From Apus apus (taxonomy: Eukaryota > Chordata > Aves > Apodiformes > Apodidae): a stretch of DNA of 64,000 nt. Where the stretch lies: the NCBI RefSeq assembly GCF_020740795.1, contig NC_067301.1, forward strand, positions 8,136,501 to 8,200,500, in the 5' to 3' direction. Below, piece by piece: positions 38,496-64,000 of this stretch. Position numbers and translations under genes: made by a program. Under the pieces are notes generated by a model. It saw only the letters and a list, made by a program, of their open reading frames with translations. It was not told the origin of the DNA and ran no database searches. The first letter of the stretch is position 1, and every line of letters begins with the position of its first letter.

Positions 38496-39286
38496 TTTAT
38501 TTATTTTTTGTTGTTGTTTTAGTCTTTTTTTATTATTCTTTCTTTTTTTGGTCTTTTTTTAAATTTTTAGTATGGAGGCTCCAGAATCAAGATGTAAATT
38601 CAATTTAAGCTTTACAAAAAAGAAAAAAAAAAAATCAAAACAAAACCCCCTTTTTGCATTCCATAAAAATTGACAGAAAAGCACCTGGGAACCAGGCCTA
38701 GAGAAGAGCAGAACTTTCAGCAGGTCTCCTAATCAAGGTCTCCTTGCAAATCTGGTTTAGTCAGTATAGTACAACACCAAGGAACACCCTCTCTCTTCCC
38801 TCCCTCCCACCAGCCAATCCCCCTGTTCCCAGCCCCCAAACACACATGGAATAGATTCTTTTAGGTTTGTTTTTTTTTTTCCAGTTCTTCCTCTTTCACA
38901 CACCACAGTATTTAATAAATTCTTGTTTTACATTTTTTACACCAATGTAACAAAAGGCAGGAGGGGGGTGGGGGAGAGGAAAAGACAAAATGATGCATAT
39001 AAATGGGGAAGGTGGAAGAAAAGGGGTGGGGAAAAAAATACATGGACTTCTACAGACATCAGCTAAGGTCTCAAAATAGTAAAATGCGGTGCAAAGTAGG
39101 CCTCAAGAGACTGAAAAAGTTTGTACAGCTTTATTCATGGGGAGGAGACGGAATTGCGTGGAGAGCTCTGAATGCAAGTGGTGACTGGACATAACAGAAA
39201 AGGGCAAGAGGGGAACAGGGGGATGAGTTTTTCTAAGAAAGGAATCTAACGAGTGCATGGCATGTCTTGTTAGCATGGAGAGGGTT
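38496..39286 (-). other. CAPZB 3' UTR with candidate polyadenylation signals
   Basis: Minus-strand AATAAA occurs at 39130-39135, about 155 bp after the beta2 stop, and at 38496-38501 and 38500-38505 in a T/A-rich stretch about 790 bp after it. The region is AT-rich with long A and T runs (38270-38290, 38515-38570, 38615-38635, 38868-38880), consistent with an extended UTR. Which signal is used cannot be told from sequence. Confidence 0.6.
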
Positions 39287-52661
<13,375 letters not shown>

Positions 52662-53463
52662 TCAAAATTAACCAGGATCCAAGCCAGTCAGATATCAATA
52701 CTCATCTTAAATAAGCAGAATCTCTATATCCCAGTATTATAGTTTTGAAGACTGCACACCCTCACCAGTTACATACCTGGAAACACAGCAGATTTAGTCA
52801 TTTTATAATGCAGAAAATTTAATTACAAAAAACCTCTACATTTCTCCAATGGAGGATAAAAGTCTAGTGAGAAACAGAGCTAGAGATTCCTACAGTACTT
52901 GAGCAAACAGTTCCTCTGATTCCAATTAACTGTAACAGCTGGTAAAAGCACAGCTACAAACTAGGCTTTATTTTACAGTTTGGGTGGTGTTTTTTTTTTC
53001 CTTTTCTCTTGCTATTGGGAAAGTCTGGAAGTTCTTTACAACAAAGTCCACTAATTAAGACAGAAGGGAGCAAGTAAGTAGCTTCGTGCTGCTGTCTCCA
53101 AAGTTTGTGTGAAGCTGACTTAGTGATTTATTGCAAAGAGAGCTGAACTGAAACCAGGCTTCTTAGACATGCACAGTGTTGTTGAGGTGAATTGTTGGTT
53201 GTTATTCCAGCTTCAGACACAGTAGACATCAGAAAGTAAGCTAGATTAGCTGAAACTCAGGTGTCTGGTTGCCAAAAGTGCACTCTGAGAAAACTAACAG
53301 AGTAATGAGATCTGCAGGGCCCCATTCCCTCTCTGTAACATGAGTGCTCTGCTCCTTCTGTGCCAGATGAGAGACACTTGAAAATAATGGTGAGCAACCA
53401 ACACTGGAGAGGAGAAAGATGCACAAGGAGCAATTTTTGGCTCCTAGGAAACCAAAACCATCT

Positions 53464-53722
53464 CCAGTGCCAGGACAAGGGGCAATGAGCACAAACTGGA
53501 GCACAGGAGGTTTAACTTGAATATGAGAAAATACTTCTTTACTCTGAGGGTACCAGAGCCCTGGGACAGGCTGCCCAGGGGAGTCTCCATACCTGGGGAC
53601 ATTCCAAACCCACCTGGTTGTGTTCCTGTGGGATCTGCTCTAGGGGATCCTGCTCTAGCAGGGGGTTGGACTAGATGATCTCCAGAGGTCCTTTCCAACA
53701 ACCACTACTCTGGGATTCTATG
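53464..53722 (+). mobile_element. CR1 LINE fragment, fourth subfamily
   Basis: Has GATCCTGCTCTAGCAGGGGG near the 3' end and the tail GGGATTCTATGA. Same type as the copy at 57644. Confidence 0.93.
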
Positions 53723-54047
53723 ACTGTGAAAACCATAACCCACATCCTCTTCCCAACTGTTTCCATCCTCAAGTTGCCAAACAACCATAAGGAATGTCAC
53801 AGGAGAGGAAATACTCTTTCATGGCATGCAGCTCTCAGATCTCATGCAAGGAGCTAAGGAAAGGAGAAGAGGGAACTCCAGCTGAGCCAGGAGATCAACA
53901 ACAAGACATTTTATCAGTCAGACACTTCTCTCTTCTGAGCACATACAAGGACATACACAGAGCAGACAAAGCCTGAGAATTCATTGTCTGGAGGAGAGCA
54001 AAAGCTCATCATCCAAAGACACAAGAAGCTGCTGTGACTGACTTATC

Positions 54048-54148
54048 AACCTGGTCTAGTGGGAGGTGTTCCCTGCTCAAGCAGGGGGGTTGGAAATAGA
54101 TAGTCTTTAAGGTCCCTTCCAACCCAAACCATTCCATGATTTTATGAC
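54048..54148 (+). mobile_element. Short CR1 3' end
   Basis: About 100 bp of the main type, ending CCATGATTTTATGA. In the CAPZB intron. Confidence 0.92.
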
Positions 54149-57100
54149 TCACATTCCCAGCAGCTAAGCTGGGAGAGAGTCACACAGATTAAAAACCTTT
54201 CCTGCCTCTTCCTGCCATGAGCAGGATGATCACAGAGGTCTGCAAGTGACTGCACATTTCTCCTCTTCTGTATGAAAGAATCACTCATTACCAACAGCAG
54301 AAACTTGTTGAACCCTCCCACTTTCACACTCCCCTCCTTTCTGAAACAGAAGCCTGACAGTTGTTAAATGGCACTTAAGGTTTGATTTATTGTGGATTTT
54401 GGACTTTTTATGTTAGCTTGAAGTATTGTAGAGTCACCACCACTAGCCCATCCTTGTCTACAAGTCAGGAGAAAAGCTATTGAGAAGTTAATCCAAATAA
54501 CAGGACACTTTCTACATTTTCTCTGCACTTGCAGTTCAACATGCTGTTTCAAAAAGGCAGTCAGCAAAACAGCCCCAATTCTTTTTAACTGCATACACTG
54601 AGCCTGTATCAAAACCATTGCTGACCCCAGGAGGGGTGTATGGCTTCATATTAATGCACCATATCATTTTATTTTTAATGGGTGACTGTTGCTACTCATT
54701 ACCAAGCTTAGTCTGGGCACTTAAGTAACCACCACATGCAGCACTGTCCTCTTATGACATTTGTCAATACACTGGTAAAAAAGGAATGCCTTTGCTCCAC
54801 AGGCATGCTAAAGCCAGACTTCCAGCACGCAATTTAAACCTAACAAACCAACAAACACCCTTTTTATGTCCCCTGGGGAATTCAGAAATGGATTTTGGTT
54901 AATGGAGTTAATGAGAATTTCAGTCCTGCATCGAACCTGAGTTCCAGTCCAAGTGACCCTTCCTCTGGCAACAGGGCAGAGTGAATCCAAGGCCAGAGAG
55001 CAGAAGCCACTGTCCATTTCCAGAGCAAGTTTGCTTCACCAAATATTCATGTATAGAATAAGTGAATTCACTCAAAATGAACTGGCAGCCCCTGAGAATA
55101 TCACAGTGTGTACAGACAGCTTCCCCATTACCCACTTTATGAGCTTGCAATGAGCACGAAACATTAATTAAGAGAGGGACCGAAACAAGGTCTTTTGGAA
55201 ATTTATTCTTACCTACTGTACTTTGATCCTAATGACATGAAACAGGAAAAAAATCATTTTTATGTGGTTCACCTTTATGAGATTTTACATAAAGGCTTTT
55301 GTGGGTATTTTAAGAATGTGCTAAAATGTTGTCTGAAACCACATAAAACCATCTGAGGAACCTCCCGCCAGAACTAACAGCGCACACATGGAAATGCTTT
55401 AACTTGCCTTTGTATATTTAATGAATCAAATATACTATTAATATTGTTTTAAATACCAACATGCTATTTCAATAAAGTTGCTTTGCCATAGCCAGATCCA
55501 GTATCTTGAGACTCAAAACAACAATGCCAGAGATTGCGCCACTATGAATCCAAGGCACACCGGGATATATATTAGCCAGAGTCTCCTCTGTGCCTCAGCA
55601 ATATCTGACTTCAGAAATTAATTCTTCCTTCACGGAGAGAAAAATATACATCCCTGATCACTACATTGGATTTCACCTTTCCTCACACAGCAACTACAAT
55701 GCACTGAAGTGGGATTTCTGAAGAGGATCTCAACCCAGTAAAGTCATGTTCGGAGAAGGGAATGTTCCTTGAAATCAGTTTTCTTCAAGAAGAATAAAGA
55801 AGTGCAACAGGTTAATTGGCTGCTACATAATAGAAAACTGGATGACAGACAAATTGGGAGGAATTTAAATCTACATTCATGAGCTTGGATTTGCTGCAAG
55901 AAGGCTGGACTACCTCCAAGAAACCCCTTCACCACAGATTAAAAAGCAGCACTTATTAAAATCCAAGCAGGAGAGGTAATCAGCTTGGAAAAGGTTCCTG
56001 AAAGGCATGAGCTAACAACTTCTCGGTTTAAGAAATGGATGGACAAACCAGAGCACAGGCCAATCAAACTCACATGCAGTAGCTGCAGAAATCACTATAT
56101 AGCTCCTAGATTGAATATAATTTTCTCTTCTTGCCTGTTCCTGATATCCCTGCTCATGGTAGATCCTCCTGCACAACAGTGGTCATAGAGGACAATCTGT
56201 CTTTAGAAGCTTGAGTCCTCCCCCAAAGAGGAAATCACTAGTTCAAATCACATTCCTGTCCTCTTCGAGGGCAGCCAGTTTTCTTCCATCACTTCCATAA
56301 AATCATTTTTATAAAGGAAAATGACTAAAAATCATAAGGCCGGAGATAACCATTCCTTCTTTCTACAAAATTCACAAAAGCGTTTCGCTCAAAATCAATT
56401 CTAGTTTTAATCTCATGATCAAACACTTAAGTTTTATAACCATTACTCATCAACCACAGGGCTCCTGGAAAAAGCTGTTTTATACAAAAAATGTCACACT
56501 TAAGCCTGACCTACTTTACAAAATTCAAGAATAAAAGAAAACATTTAAGCTAAGAGGGATCCGAAGCTTTATGAAGTGTTTGAAGTTTAAGCGGGTGGAG
56601 ACGCAGGATGGAAACTTGTTTAAGGAACTGGAGCTATATCCATGAAATAGAGAGACTGTGGCCAGAACAAAGCTGTGACTTCAAGAGGGATGGGATAGGG
56701 GAGGAAATCCCCCCAGCTTCCAGGACAGACCTCACAAAAGGAGGAGAGATGAATCACTTAATTTTGCCACAAAAGGACAGATCAGAAAAGTCACTTTCCT
56801 GATAGGATTCTGCTTCTCACCAGCCTGAGAAAATGAGTTTCCACCACACAGCAATAAAAACAAGCTCTGACTTTCAGTTACACTTCAGAACCAAATTCAC
56901 TCATCCATAAAAACACTCCAGTATTTTCCAGTAACTGAGAACCAGACTCAAAAACCCACCCCAAGTCTCTGGCTTACAGCTCTTGCAAAACTAAGCCACA
57001 AAACCAAAGGACCAATACCTGGAACCTCAGGCTGGCGATGGAAACCTTCAAAAAAAGTTGCAGTGTTTCAAACTGGCTCCTTCAGAGCAGCAACATGTAT

Positions 57101-57643
57101 TTTCTTTTCTTTTTCCCTAAAGGTTACTTAGCTATTTCTTCCAGCTACAGAAGTTCAGCCTAGAATGGGAAACGTTTCCATCTGTTTAGATCAACAGACT
57201 TCCAAGAAACCTGGCATTTCAAAAAAAACAACAACCTGCCCCAAAGGAAAATATTGAGCATTCAGCTTTTTTACCAGAGTGACAATGACTAAAGTTGCAA
57301 TCTGAGAAGCCAGTGTCTAACAGCAATGCAAAAACATGACCTCAAGCAGACATTTCAACTGCTATTAAAGCAGATGACTGTAAAGGCAAGTGACTTGGCA
57401 CAATCTGCACTAAGTCCTTCCCCCATGCCTGCACTTTGTCATTTCAAACCTTAACAGAAATAGCCAGAGAAATATGAAGGAAGTGGCAAATTTCAGCAAC
57501 CCACCCTCTACCAAACCCAAAACGTTGCTAAGGTGTCCATGCAAATCCCCACAGCTCAAGTGAAGAGGGAGGGGAGGAAAGTCTGGAGGACAACATCAAC
57601 AGATGTTGAACCTCAGTGAGATAGGCCAGATTCTTCTTAGGGG

Positions 57644-57912
57644 TGTCCAGTGACAGGACAAGGGGCAATAGGCACAAACTGGAGCACAGGAGGTTTAACC
57701 TGAATATAAGGAAATACTTCTTGACTCTGAGGGTGACAGAGCCCTGGGACAGGCTGCCCAGGAAGGTTGTGGAGTCGCCATTCCTGGCGACATTCCAAAC
57801 CCACCTGGATGTGTTCCTGTGGGATCTGCTCTAGGGGATCCTGCTCTAGCAGGGGGTTGGACTAGATGCTCTCCAGAGGCTCCATCCAACCCTCACCATT
57901 CTGGGATTCTCT
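57644..57912 (+). mobile_element. CR1 LINE fragment, fourth subfamily
   Basis: Retains an open piece of the ORF2 C-terminus (RGNRHKLEHRRFNLNIRKYF) and ends GGGATTCTCTGA. Confidence 0.93.
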
Positions 57913-59038
57913 GAGATCAGGTTGTCACTAAATACTTTTCTTGCCTATGTCCTCCACCCAGCTCTATAGTAATGAGGCTCATGACCCTCTTCTTTAATAA
58001 GAGGGACAGGCTGGTACCAGGAACCAACCAGGACGTAACACTTCTCCCACTGGCAGGAGTACAGATGTTTTACAGTTCCTCTCTCCCTAATTCTGTGGTC
58101 CCAGGAGGGCAACTGTCTAACACCTACAGAATGTTACCTAAATACTTAAGATGCAGAAGATGAAATGTTTGTGTACACAAGAGCAGCTGTTTTTCACCAC
58201 AGTTTATGAACACAGCCCCAAGGATGGTTGTGGACTCTGTACAGGTATTTTACAGAAATTCTTTCCAGCCTCCACAGGTGCAAAAATCCCTCGAGCAAAC
58301 ATACCAATCTGGTTAGGTATGTGTAACTTCAATGCCAGTTGTACTTAAAAGCACACATCTGGAGCACGGTGGGATGACTCAAACTGTGAAGCAGAGTTGT
58401 GAAGTGCAAGAACTCTGCAAAGGAAGGAAAACCATACCCAAACAATGGGATCCTGAAGGTTAAAAATCTCCCAGAACCTTCCATTTTGGGCTTTCATTAT
58501 TTGAAAAAAACAAAACCAACCGATATTGCTCACATTTTCCTTACCATCCAATTACTCTTGGCAGATGGAAGGTAATGACCAAATCCCTTTTGAGAAGTCA
58601 CCTGGAAACAGTTCCATTAGCCACCTAATAAGCAAGACAATGGGTCACTTTGTAACACTTCCAAAGGAGTAACCGGTTCATTAACTGCCAGGAAGCTCGG
58701 AGTGTTTACAAATCCTTCACCCGGGCCAAGACAGCCCCCTGCTTCACCCACAGACAGTCTGACAGGTTTTACTCTGCCAGCTCTAATTCTAATACGGGCA
58801 GGAGGGGGAAAAGACAGCAGCAGCCTTCTGTGTCATGTATTAGTCTGCCAAAGACTACAGATCCGGTGTGACATGCTCATTTCTTCAAACAGGCATTTAT
58901 CAGATATGCTATAAAATGATTATTGTTTGTTAAGTTTCTCTCTCTTCAATTTTCCAGTGTTAAAACACCATATATTTGTGAGGTAAATGTCTGTAAGTGC
59001 AGGCACAGCCATGTACTGATAGAGATCATGATCATCAT

Positions 59039-59380
59039 ACAATCATGGAATGGTTTGGGTTGGAAGAGACCTCAAGGATCATCTAGATTCAACCCCCTAC
59101 ATGGGCAGGGACATCTCCCACCAGCTCCAAGCCCCATCCAAGCTGCCCTTCAACACTTCCAAGGATGGGGCAGCCACAGCTTCCCTGGGCAGTCTCACCA
59201 CCCTCACAGTGAAGAATCTCTTCTTCATGTGCAACCTAAATCTCCCCTCTTCCTTTGTGCCATCCCTCTCTGCCCTCGTCCTAAGCTTTCCTGGAGCCCC
59301 TTCAGGCACTGGAAGGTGCTCTAAGATCTCCCTGGAACCATCTCATCTCCAGGCTGAACACCCCAACTCTCTCAGCCTAG
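59039..59380 (-). mobile_element. CR1 LINE with internal deletions
   Basis: Antisense copy of the main type with several short internal losses compared with its relatives, for example around CCCACCAGCTCCAAGCC. In the CAPZB intron. Confidence 0.93.
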
Positions 59381-60667
59381 AATCAGTTCAAAAATCAGAG
59401 ACCATAATGAGGTGACATTTAAAAACTTCGTCTCACTCCATTTTTGAAAGCATGTAAGTAATTTCTCACCACGGGTTTAAATCCTTCAGAGAACGGTGTT
59501 TGAGGACAGTGCTGCACCATCAGCACTGACCTCCTAATCCAAGCCTTCCCTCTCCAGTGTTCAGAATTTATGTAATCACAGAGAACCTCGGGAACCCAAG
59601 GGAAAAACTCCTCCTCTGCTGAATATCTCAGATTCAGAAGATAAGAATGCAGGCTGTACAGAGCTGCTCCAAAATTAAGCACCCAAAGAAAAAAAAAAGA
59701 AAAATCATCTAAAAATGAACTGATTTAGTTTCCACAGCATGACAGTATGCTTGTTTTTTTCCTTGCTCCTTCTAAATCTGCTCTAATCTGTGTAATATAT
59801 ATAAACAACTTCAATATTGATTCTGTTTTGAGTTCTGAGCTGCCCAGGGGTGAGTTAAAGAAGGGACGCCAACACTGCTGTGTTTACTCTTCCATCTAAA
59901 ACCATTTTCTTGGGTAAACAGCATGGTTTTCATTTGAAAAGCACATGAACATTAAAGCATCCTGGCAGTTTCAGGTCTGTCTTAGGAGACTTCATCTTGT
60001 ACTTATCACTCTAACCCAGAGGCAAGAATCTCACAGATGACATAATCCTGATGTCACACCCTATTGTGCAAAACCCCAGCCAGAAGTGAGATGGAAAGTC
60101 AGGTTTCCTTAGTGCTAAGATGCATAACAAATGCATCTGGATTCAATCTGCAGGGCCCTTGCTGTGCAAACCACAGTAACCATCGTGCCCAAGAGAAAGG
60201 CAGCACAAAGGGCTAGGAGCTATTAATGAGGAGCAGTGAGCTAATGGCAATAAAGGCACTTCAAAGCTTGCCATGGGGTTTGAGTTTAGGCAAACTGGGT
60301 TTACATCTAAACACAGGCAGAAAGCTCCTACAAAGAGCTCACAGCTGCCTAACCACTTTGGGAGCTAAAACTTGCACTGCAGGCAGGGAAGCTCAGGGAC
60401 TGCTCCTCTGTGCACACCTCCAGGCAGCAGCACCAGCAGGCTCTGCAAAACCAAAGACACTAATGACACCTCTTACATCTGGAGCACTCTCTTTCTTTAT
60501 TTACTGGGTGGAATGGGCACTGCTCCAAGCACAAAATCGATCAACTTGGGTCTATCAGATAAATGCAGCACTTACTACAAAACTGGCAATGTATTTTCAA
60601 AATTGGAGAGGGATGAACTTCACTGGGAGGATGTCATGGTCTAGCAGGCCAGGGAAAGGGATGCCTG

Positions 60668-60984
60668 CAGGAAAGCTGGGAAGGGACTTTGGATAAGGGC
60701 AGGGAGTGAGAGGGCAAGGGGTGATGGATTAAAACTGGAAGAGGGGAGATTTAGGTTGGACTTTAGGAAGAAATTCTTCCCTGTGAGGATGGTGAGACTC
60801 TGGCCCAGGTTGCCCAGGGAAGCTGTGGCTGCCCCATCCCTGGAAGTGTTGAAGGGCAGGTTGGATGGGGCTTGGAGCAACCTGGGCTGGTGGGAGGTGT
60901 CCCTGCCCATGGAGGGGGGTTAGAACTGGGTGATCTTTAAGGTCCCTTCCAATCCAAATCAGTCTGTGATTCTATGGTTCTATG
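60668..60984 (+). mobile_element. CR1 LINE, about 315 bp
   Basis: Sense copy of the main type with an intact double tail (GTGATTCTATGGTTCTATG). In the CAPZB intron. Confidence 0.95.
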
Positions 60985-62202
60985 TCACAGACCAGGGAAA
61001 GGGATATAGCAAAGGCAGGGAAGGAAAAACTAGATGACAAACTACAGCAGCACTTTGAAAGAGTTTAAGTCTAAGGGCAGCACTAATACAAGTCTGCAAT
61101 TTTTTCTTATCCAGAAGAGAGGAAGATGGCTAGTACCAGAGATGGGTCAAGCACACAATCCAAAATAAACTAAGAAAAAAGAGGTAAAACTAGCTAAAAA
61201 GGGGCCATCTATCCAGCAGCTTGCAGGACATTGGAACGTACTTTGTAGTAGAGATGATGGCACAGAGAGTTCAATGGCAAAGAGCCACAGAGTCAAAATG
61301 GGACATGCCTGAAGTTCAGCAAACCAAGGCTGTTCAATGAGATTGAACACATTGATTAAAAAAAGTCAGCCCTGAGCACTTTAAAAATTAAGGGACACCT
61401 GGCTCTGGGAATTCTCCACTGCCCAGCAGCCTCTTCAGACTCTCTAGTACATGCACACAGAAACTGCTGCAGCCTTTGCTCCTCCACCTGAAAAGAGAAG
61501 GTGCTGATGTTTGGTTAAGGCTGCAAATGCTTAGTTGGCAGGGGTGCCATCCCCAGCACTGCCAACACCATCCAAAATGGGAGTGAACAACTCCAATTCA
61601 GACTGGATTCCAACCCAAAATTCAATAATAAGAGGATTACACACAATGAAGATATTTTAGAGGTCAATCCTCTCCCAGACTTCCTTCCGCTCCTACCAAA
61701 TTCCTTCTCCAGAGCTCTAATATAACAAACGGAAAATGGAACAACATGAAAACATGGGTAAAAACAGAAGTTCAAAAGGCTTTATGGCTTAGTCTGTTGA
61801 GGGAATTCAAAACCTTAATTAATAAAAACTTTTCCAGGAGCAGAAAGATTAAAAGGCACATTTTATATTATTTTTTCTAAGCTGTTCAAAATCAAAAGTA
61901 TCCAGAAATCCAACTTAACCCAAAAAAACAAAAGCTAAGGGACAGCTTTCTAAGGATATGTCAGCTCACTAAACCACTCCAAAGCTGCCAGAACTCATCT
62001 TGTTTGTAAAAATATTCAGATGAGCAGCATCTTTCCCCAGGGAGGTCTATTGAATCACTTCAGCAACTATTTCTTCCAGACAACAAAGGGCAATTAGATG
62101 ACTTAATTAAAGCACTGATTATCTCCAACAGAACAGGGAATCTAAAAGACACAGATGTATCCAGATGCCCTGCTCCTCATTATGCTTTGATTTCAATCAA
62201 TT

Positions 62203-62226
62203 GCACACACATACACACACACACAC
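62203..62226 (+). repeat. CA dinucleotide microsatellite
   Basis: About a dozen CA units with one CATA interruption. In the CAPZB intron. Confidence 0.95.
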
Positions 62227-63028
62227 GTCAAGCAAAGGGCCATAAATTACAACCATGTGTTTAACAAAATGATCTTCACGATATTGGGAGTGGAGAATCA
62301 AGGCTCTAACTGAATGGTGTAAGATATTAAGATATTCCGTCTGGGAATAATAACCTACTGAACAAAAACATAGCAGGGCATTAACTTCAGGCATTGTCTT
62401 AAGTTCAACCTGGCAGCAGGAGATCAAAATTCAACAGTTGTTTTTTAGGAAAGTGACAAGTATTTTGGTAAAACAGATAACCAAGAAATATGCTGCTTGT
62501 TGAATGTAGATTAAAACCTTGTATAATTCCTCTTTAACCCAAAGAATTGCCTCCAAAAATAAAAGGTGGGCAACCCAAGAGATACCTGAACATAGTTTGC
62601 ATTAAAATAGATATTTAGAAGGAAGAACTCAGCACTGGAATGAAGATTCAGCAATTTTTTTCCTGTCAAACTTTCACAGTTTATACTACAACACTTTTCC
62701 AAACTTATTTTCATGCTATTGTCACTTGGTATGCTGACAAAGAATTTTTTGGAGACAAAATTCAAGTTTAAGACTAGTCATCAGTGAGTAAATCTGCCTG
62801 AATTATTTCACACAAATTGTTAACCAACAGGTAAGAGGCTGTTTCCCTCAAAACACCCACATCAGCAGGTGCTAACTCCTTGGGAAATGGTGGATAACTC
62901 ACTAAATGTAGGTGGGTACCTACCACACCTGATTAGAAGAGAAACCTAAAAGGGAAGGGTATGTGGGCCAAATGGGACTGACACAAGGAAGAACTGAAGC
63001 TATCTGAACTCTTGGGAGACACCCGAGA

Positions 63029-63495
63029 TAAGAAGGACATGGAGCTCCTGGAGAGAGTCGAGAGGAGGTCATGGAGATGGTTCAAGGGCTGGAGCAGCTC
63101 TGCTCTGGAGACAGGCTGGGAGAGTTGGGGTGTTCAGCCTGGAGAAGAGAAGGCTCCAGGGAGACCTTAGAGCAGCTTCCAGTGCCTGAAGGGGCTCCAG
63201 GAAAGCTGGGGAGGGACTTTTGACAAGGACAGGGAGGGATAGGATGAGGGGATTAAAACTGGAAGAGGAGAGATTTAGGTTGGACATCAGAAAGAAATTC
63301 TTTGCTGTGAGGGTGGTGAGACCCTTGCCCAGGTTGCCCAGGGAAGCTTGTAGCTGCCCCATCCCTGGCAGTGTTGAAGGGCAGGTTGGATGGGGCTTGG
63401 AGCAGCCTGGTCTGGTGGGAAGTGTCCCTGCCCATGCAGGGGGTTGGATCTAGATTATCTTTAAGGTCCTTTCCAACCAGACCAGTCTGTGATGA
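63029..63495 (+). mobile_element. CR1 LINE, about 465 bp
   Basis: Sense copy of the main type, from AAGAAGGACATGGAGCTCC to CAGTCTGTGATGAGATA. In the CAPZB intron. Confidence 0.95.
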
Positions 63496-64000
63496 GATAA
63501 ACTCCGAGATGTTAACACTTGGTATGAATAAAGGTGAAAACAGAGATAACCCAGAGGGAACCTGGGCTGCCCTCTGTGAGCAGAGGGGGAACCCCACATA
63601 TCCTCACAAGTACTTATTTTTCTACAGAAAGGAAACATATATTCCTCTTCCACTCCCCACTGGAGCCACCAGTATCAGATATATTTTTAAAGCTGGGGAG
63701 TGAGATGGGCACCATGCAGAGCAACATCTCACAAACAAGAGCTTACAAGGTATTAAGACACAACATCTTTCTGCAACATGCAGCCCACACTGGCTAGATG
63801 ATTCCAAGCACAGGACCCAGCAGTTTAGCCCAGCAAGGCTGGAAACAAAGCCACCAACTGCTTTGAATAAACCTACCAGAAACCCTCATTATATGAATAA
63901 AATCTCTAACAGACCAGGAAATTCAAGCACACTGGGAGCTGCTGTTCTCTGTGAATGACTGCTTACATAAGATTATTTTTCTATTAACTGTTACTTCTCT

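Overview
The window is vertebrate nuclear DNA, almost certainly from a bird. Six multi-exon genes with GT-AG introns can be read exon by exon, and the introns are full of 5'-truncated CR1 LINEs ending in the avian-type ATTCTATG tail. Gene order and strands, UBR4(-) EMC1(-) MRTO4(+) AKR7A(-) SLC66A1(+) CAPZB(-), match the human 1p36.13 block as I remember it. I count about 28 CR1 pieces, roughly 9 kb or 15% by hand estimate. Many are visibly near-identical, which suggests a lineage with a recent CR1 expansion. The species cannot be fixed by eye.

Layout. 1-9619: the first nine coding exons of UBR4 (residues 1-368 of a roughly 5,200-residue N-recognin), with promoter motifs around its CpG-rich start. 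9620-10600: intergenic, with a run of 29 G and the EMC1 3' end. 10601-23393: all 23 coding exons of EMC1 (985 aa). 23394-23567: a 174-bp head-to-head promoter. 23568-25932: MRTO4, 8 exons, 237 aa. 25933-26890: tail-to-tail gap with one CR1. 26891-30968: AKR7A aldehyde reductase, 7 exons, 326 aa, with a degenerate minisatellite in intron 1. 30969-31657: second head-to-head promoter, with three perfect NRF1 palindromes. 31658-35846: SLC66A1, 7 exons, 306 aa. 35847-38495: 3' UTR or intergenic DNA. 38496-64000: the 3' part of CAPZB (from residue 110), including both alternative 3'-terminal coding exons (beta1 and beta2). The rest is CAPZB intron with scattered CR1.

The genes are housekeeping genes (N-degron ubiquitin ligase, ER membrane insertase subunit, 60S assembly factor, aldehyde reductase, lysosomal cationic amino-acid exporter, actin capping) and share no single pathway. 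I found no new biological system, RNA gene, CRISPR array or retroviral element. The most interesting signals are CR1 insertions whose ends touch splice donors in EMC1, MRTO4 and SLC66A1. In SLC66A1 the CR1 appears to supply most of the donor and also offers a better in-frame donor 12 nt downstream. All exon limits were derived by hand from splice consensus, running phase and recalled human protein sequences; none was checked with software.
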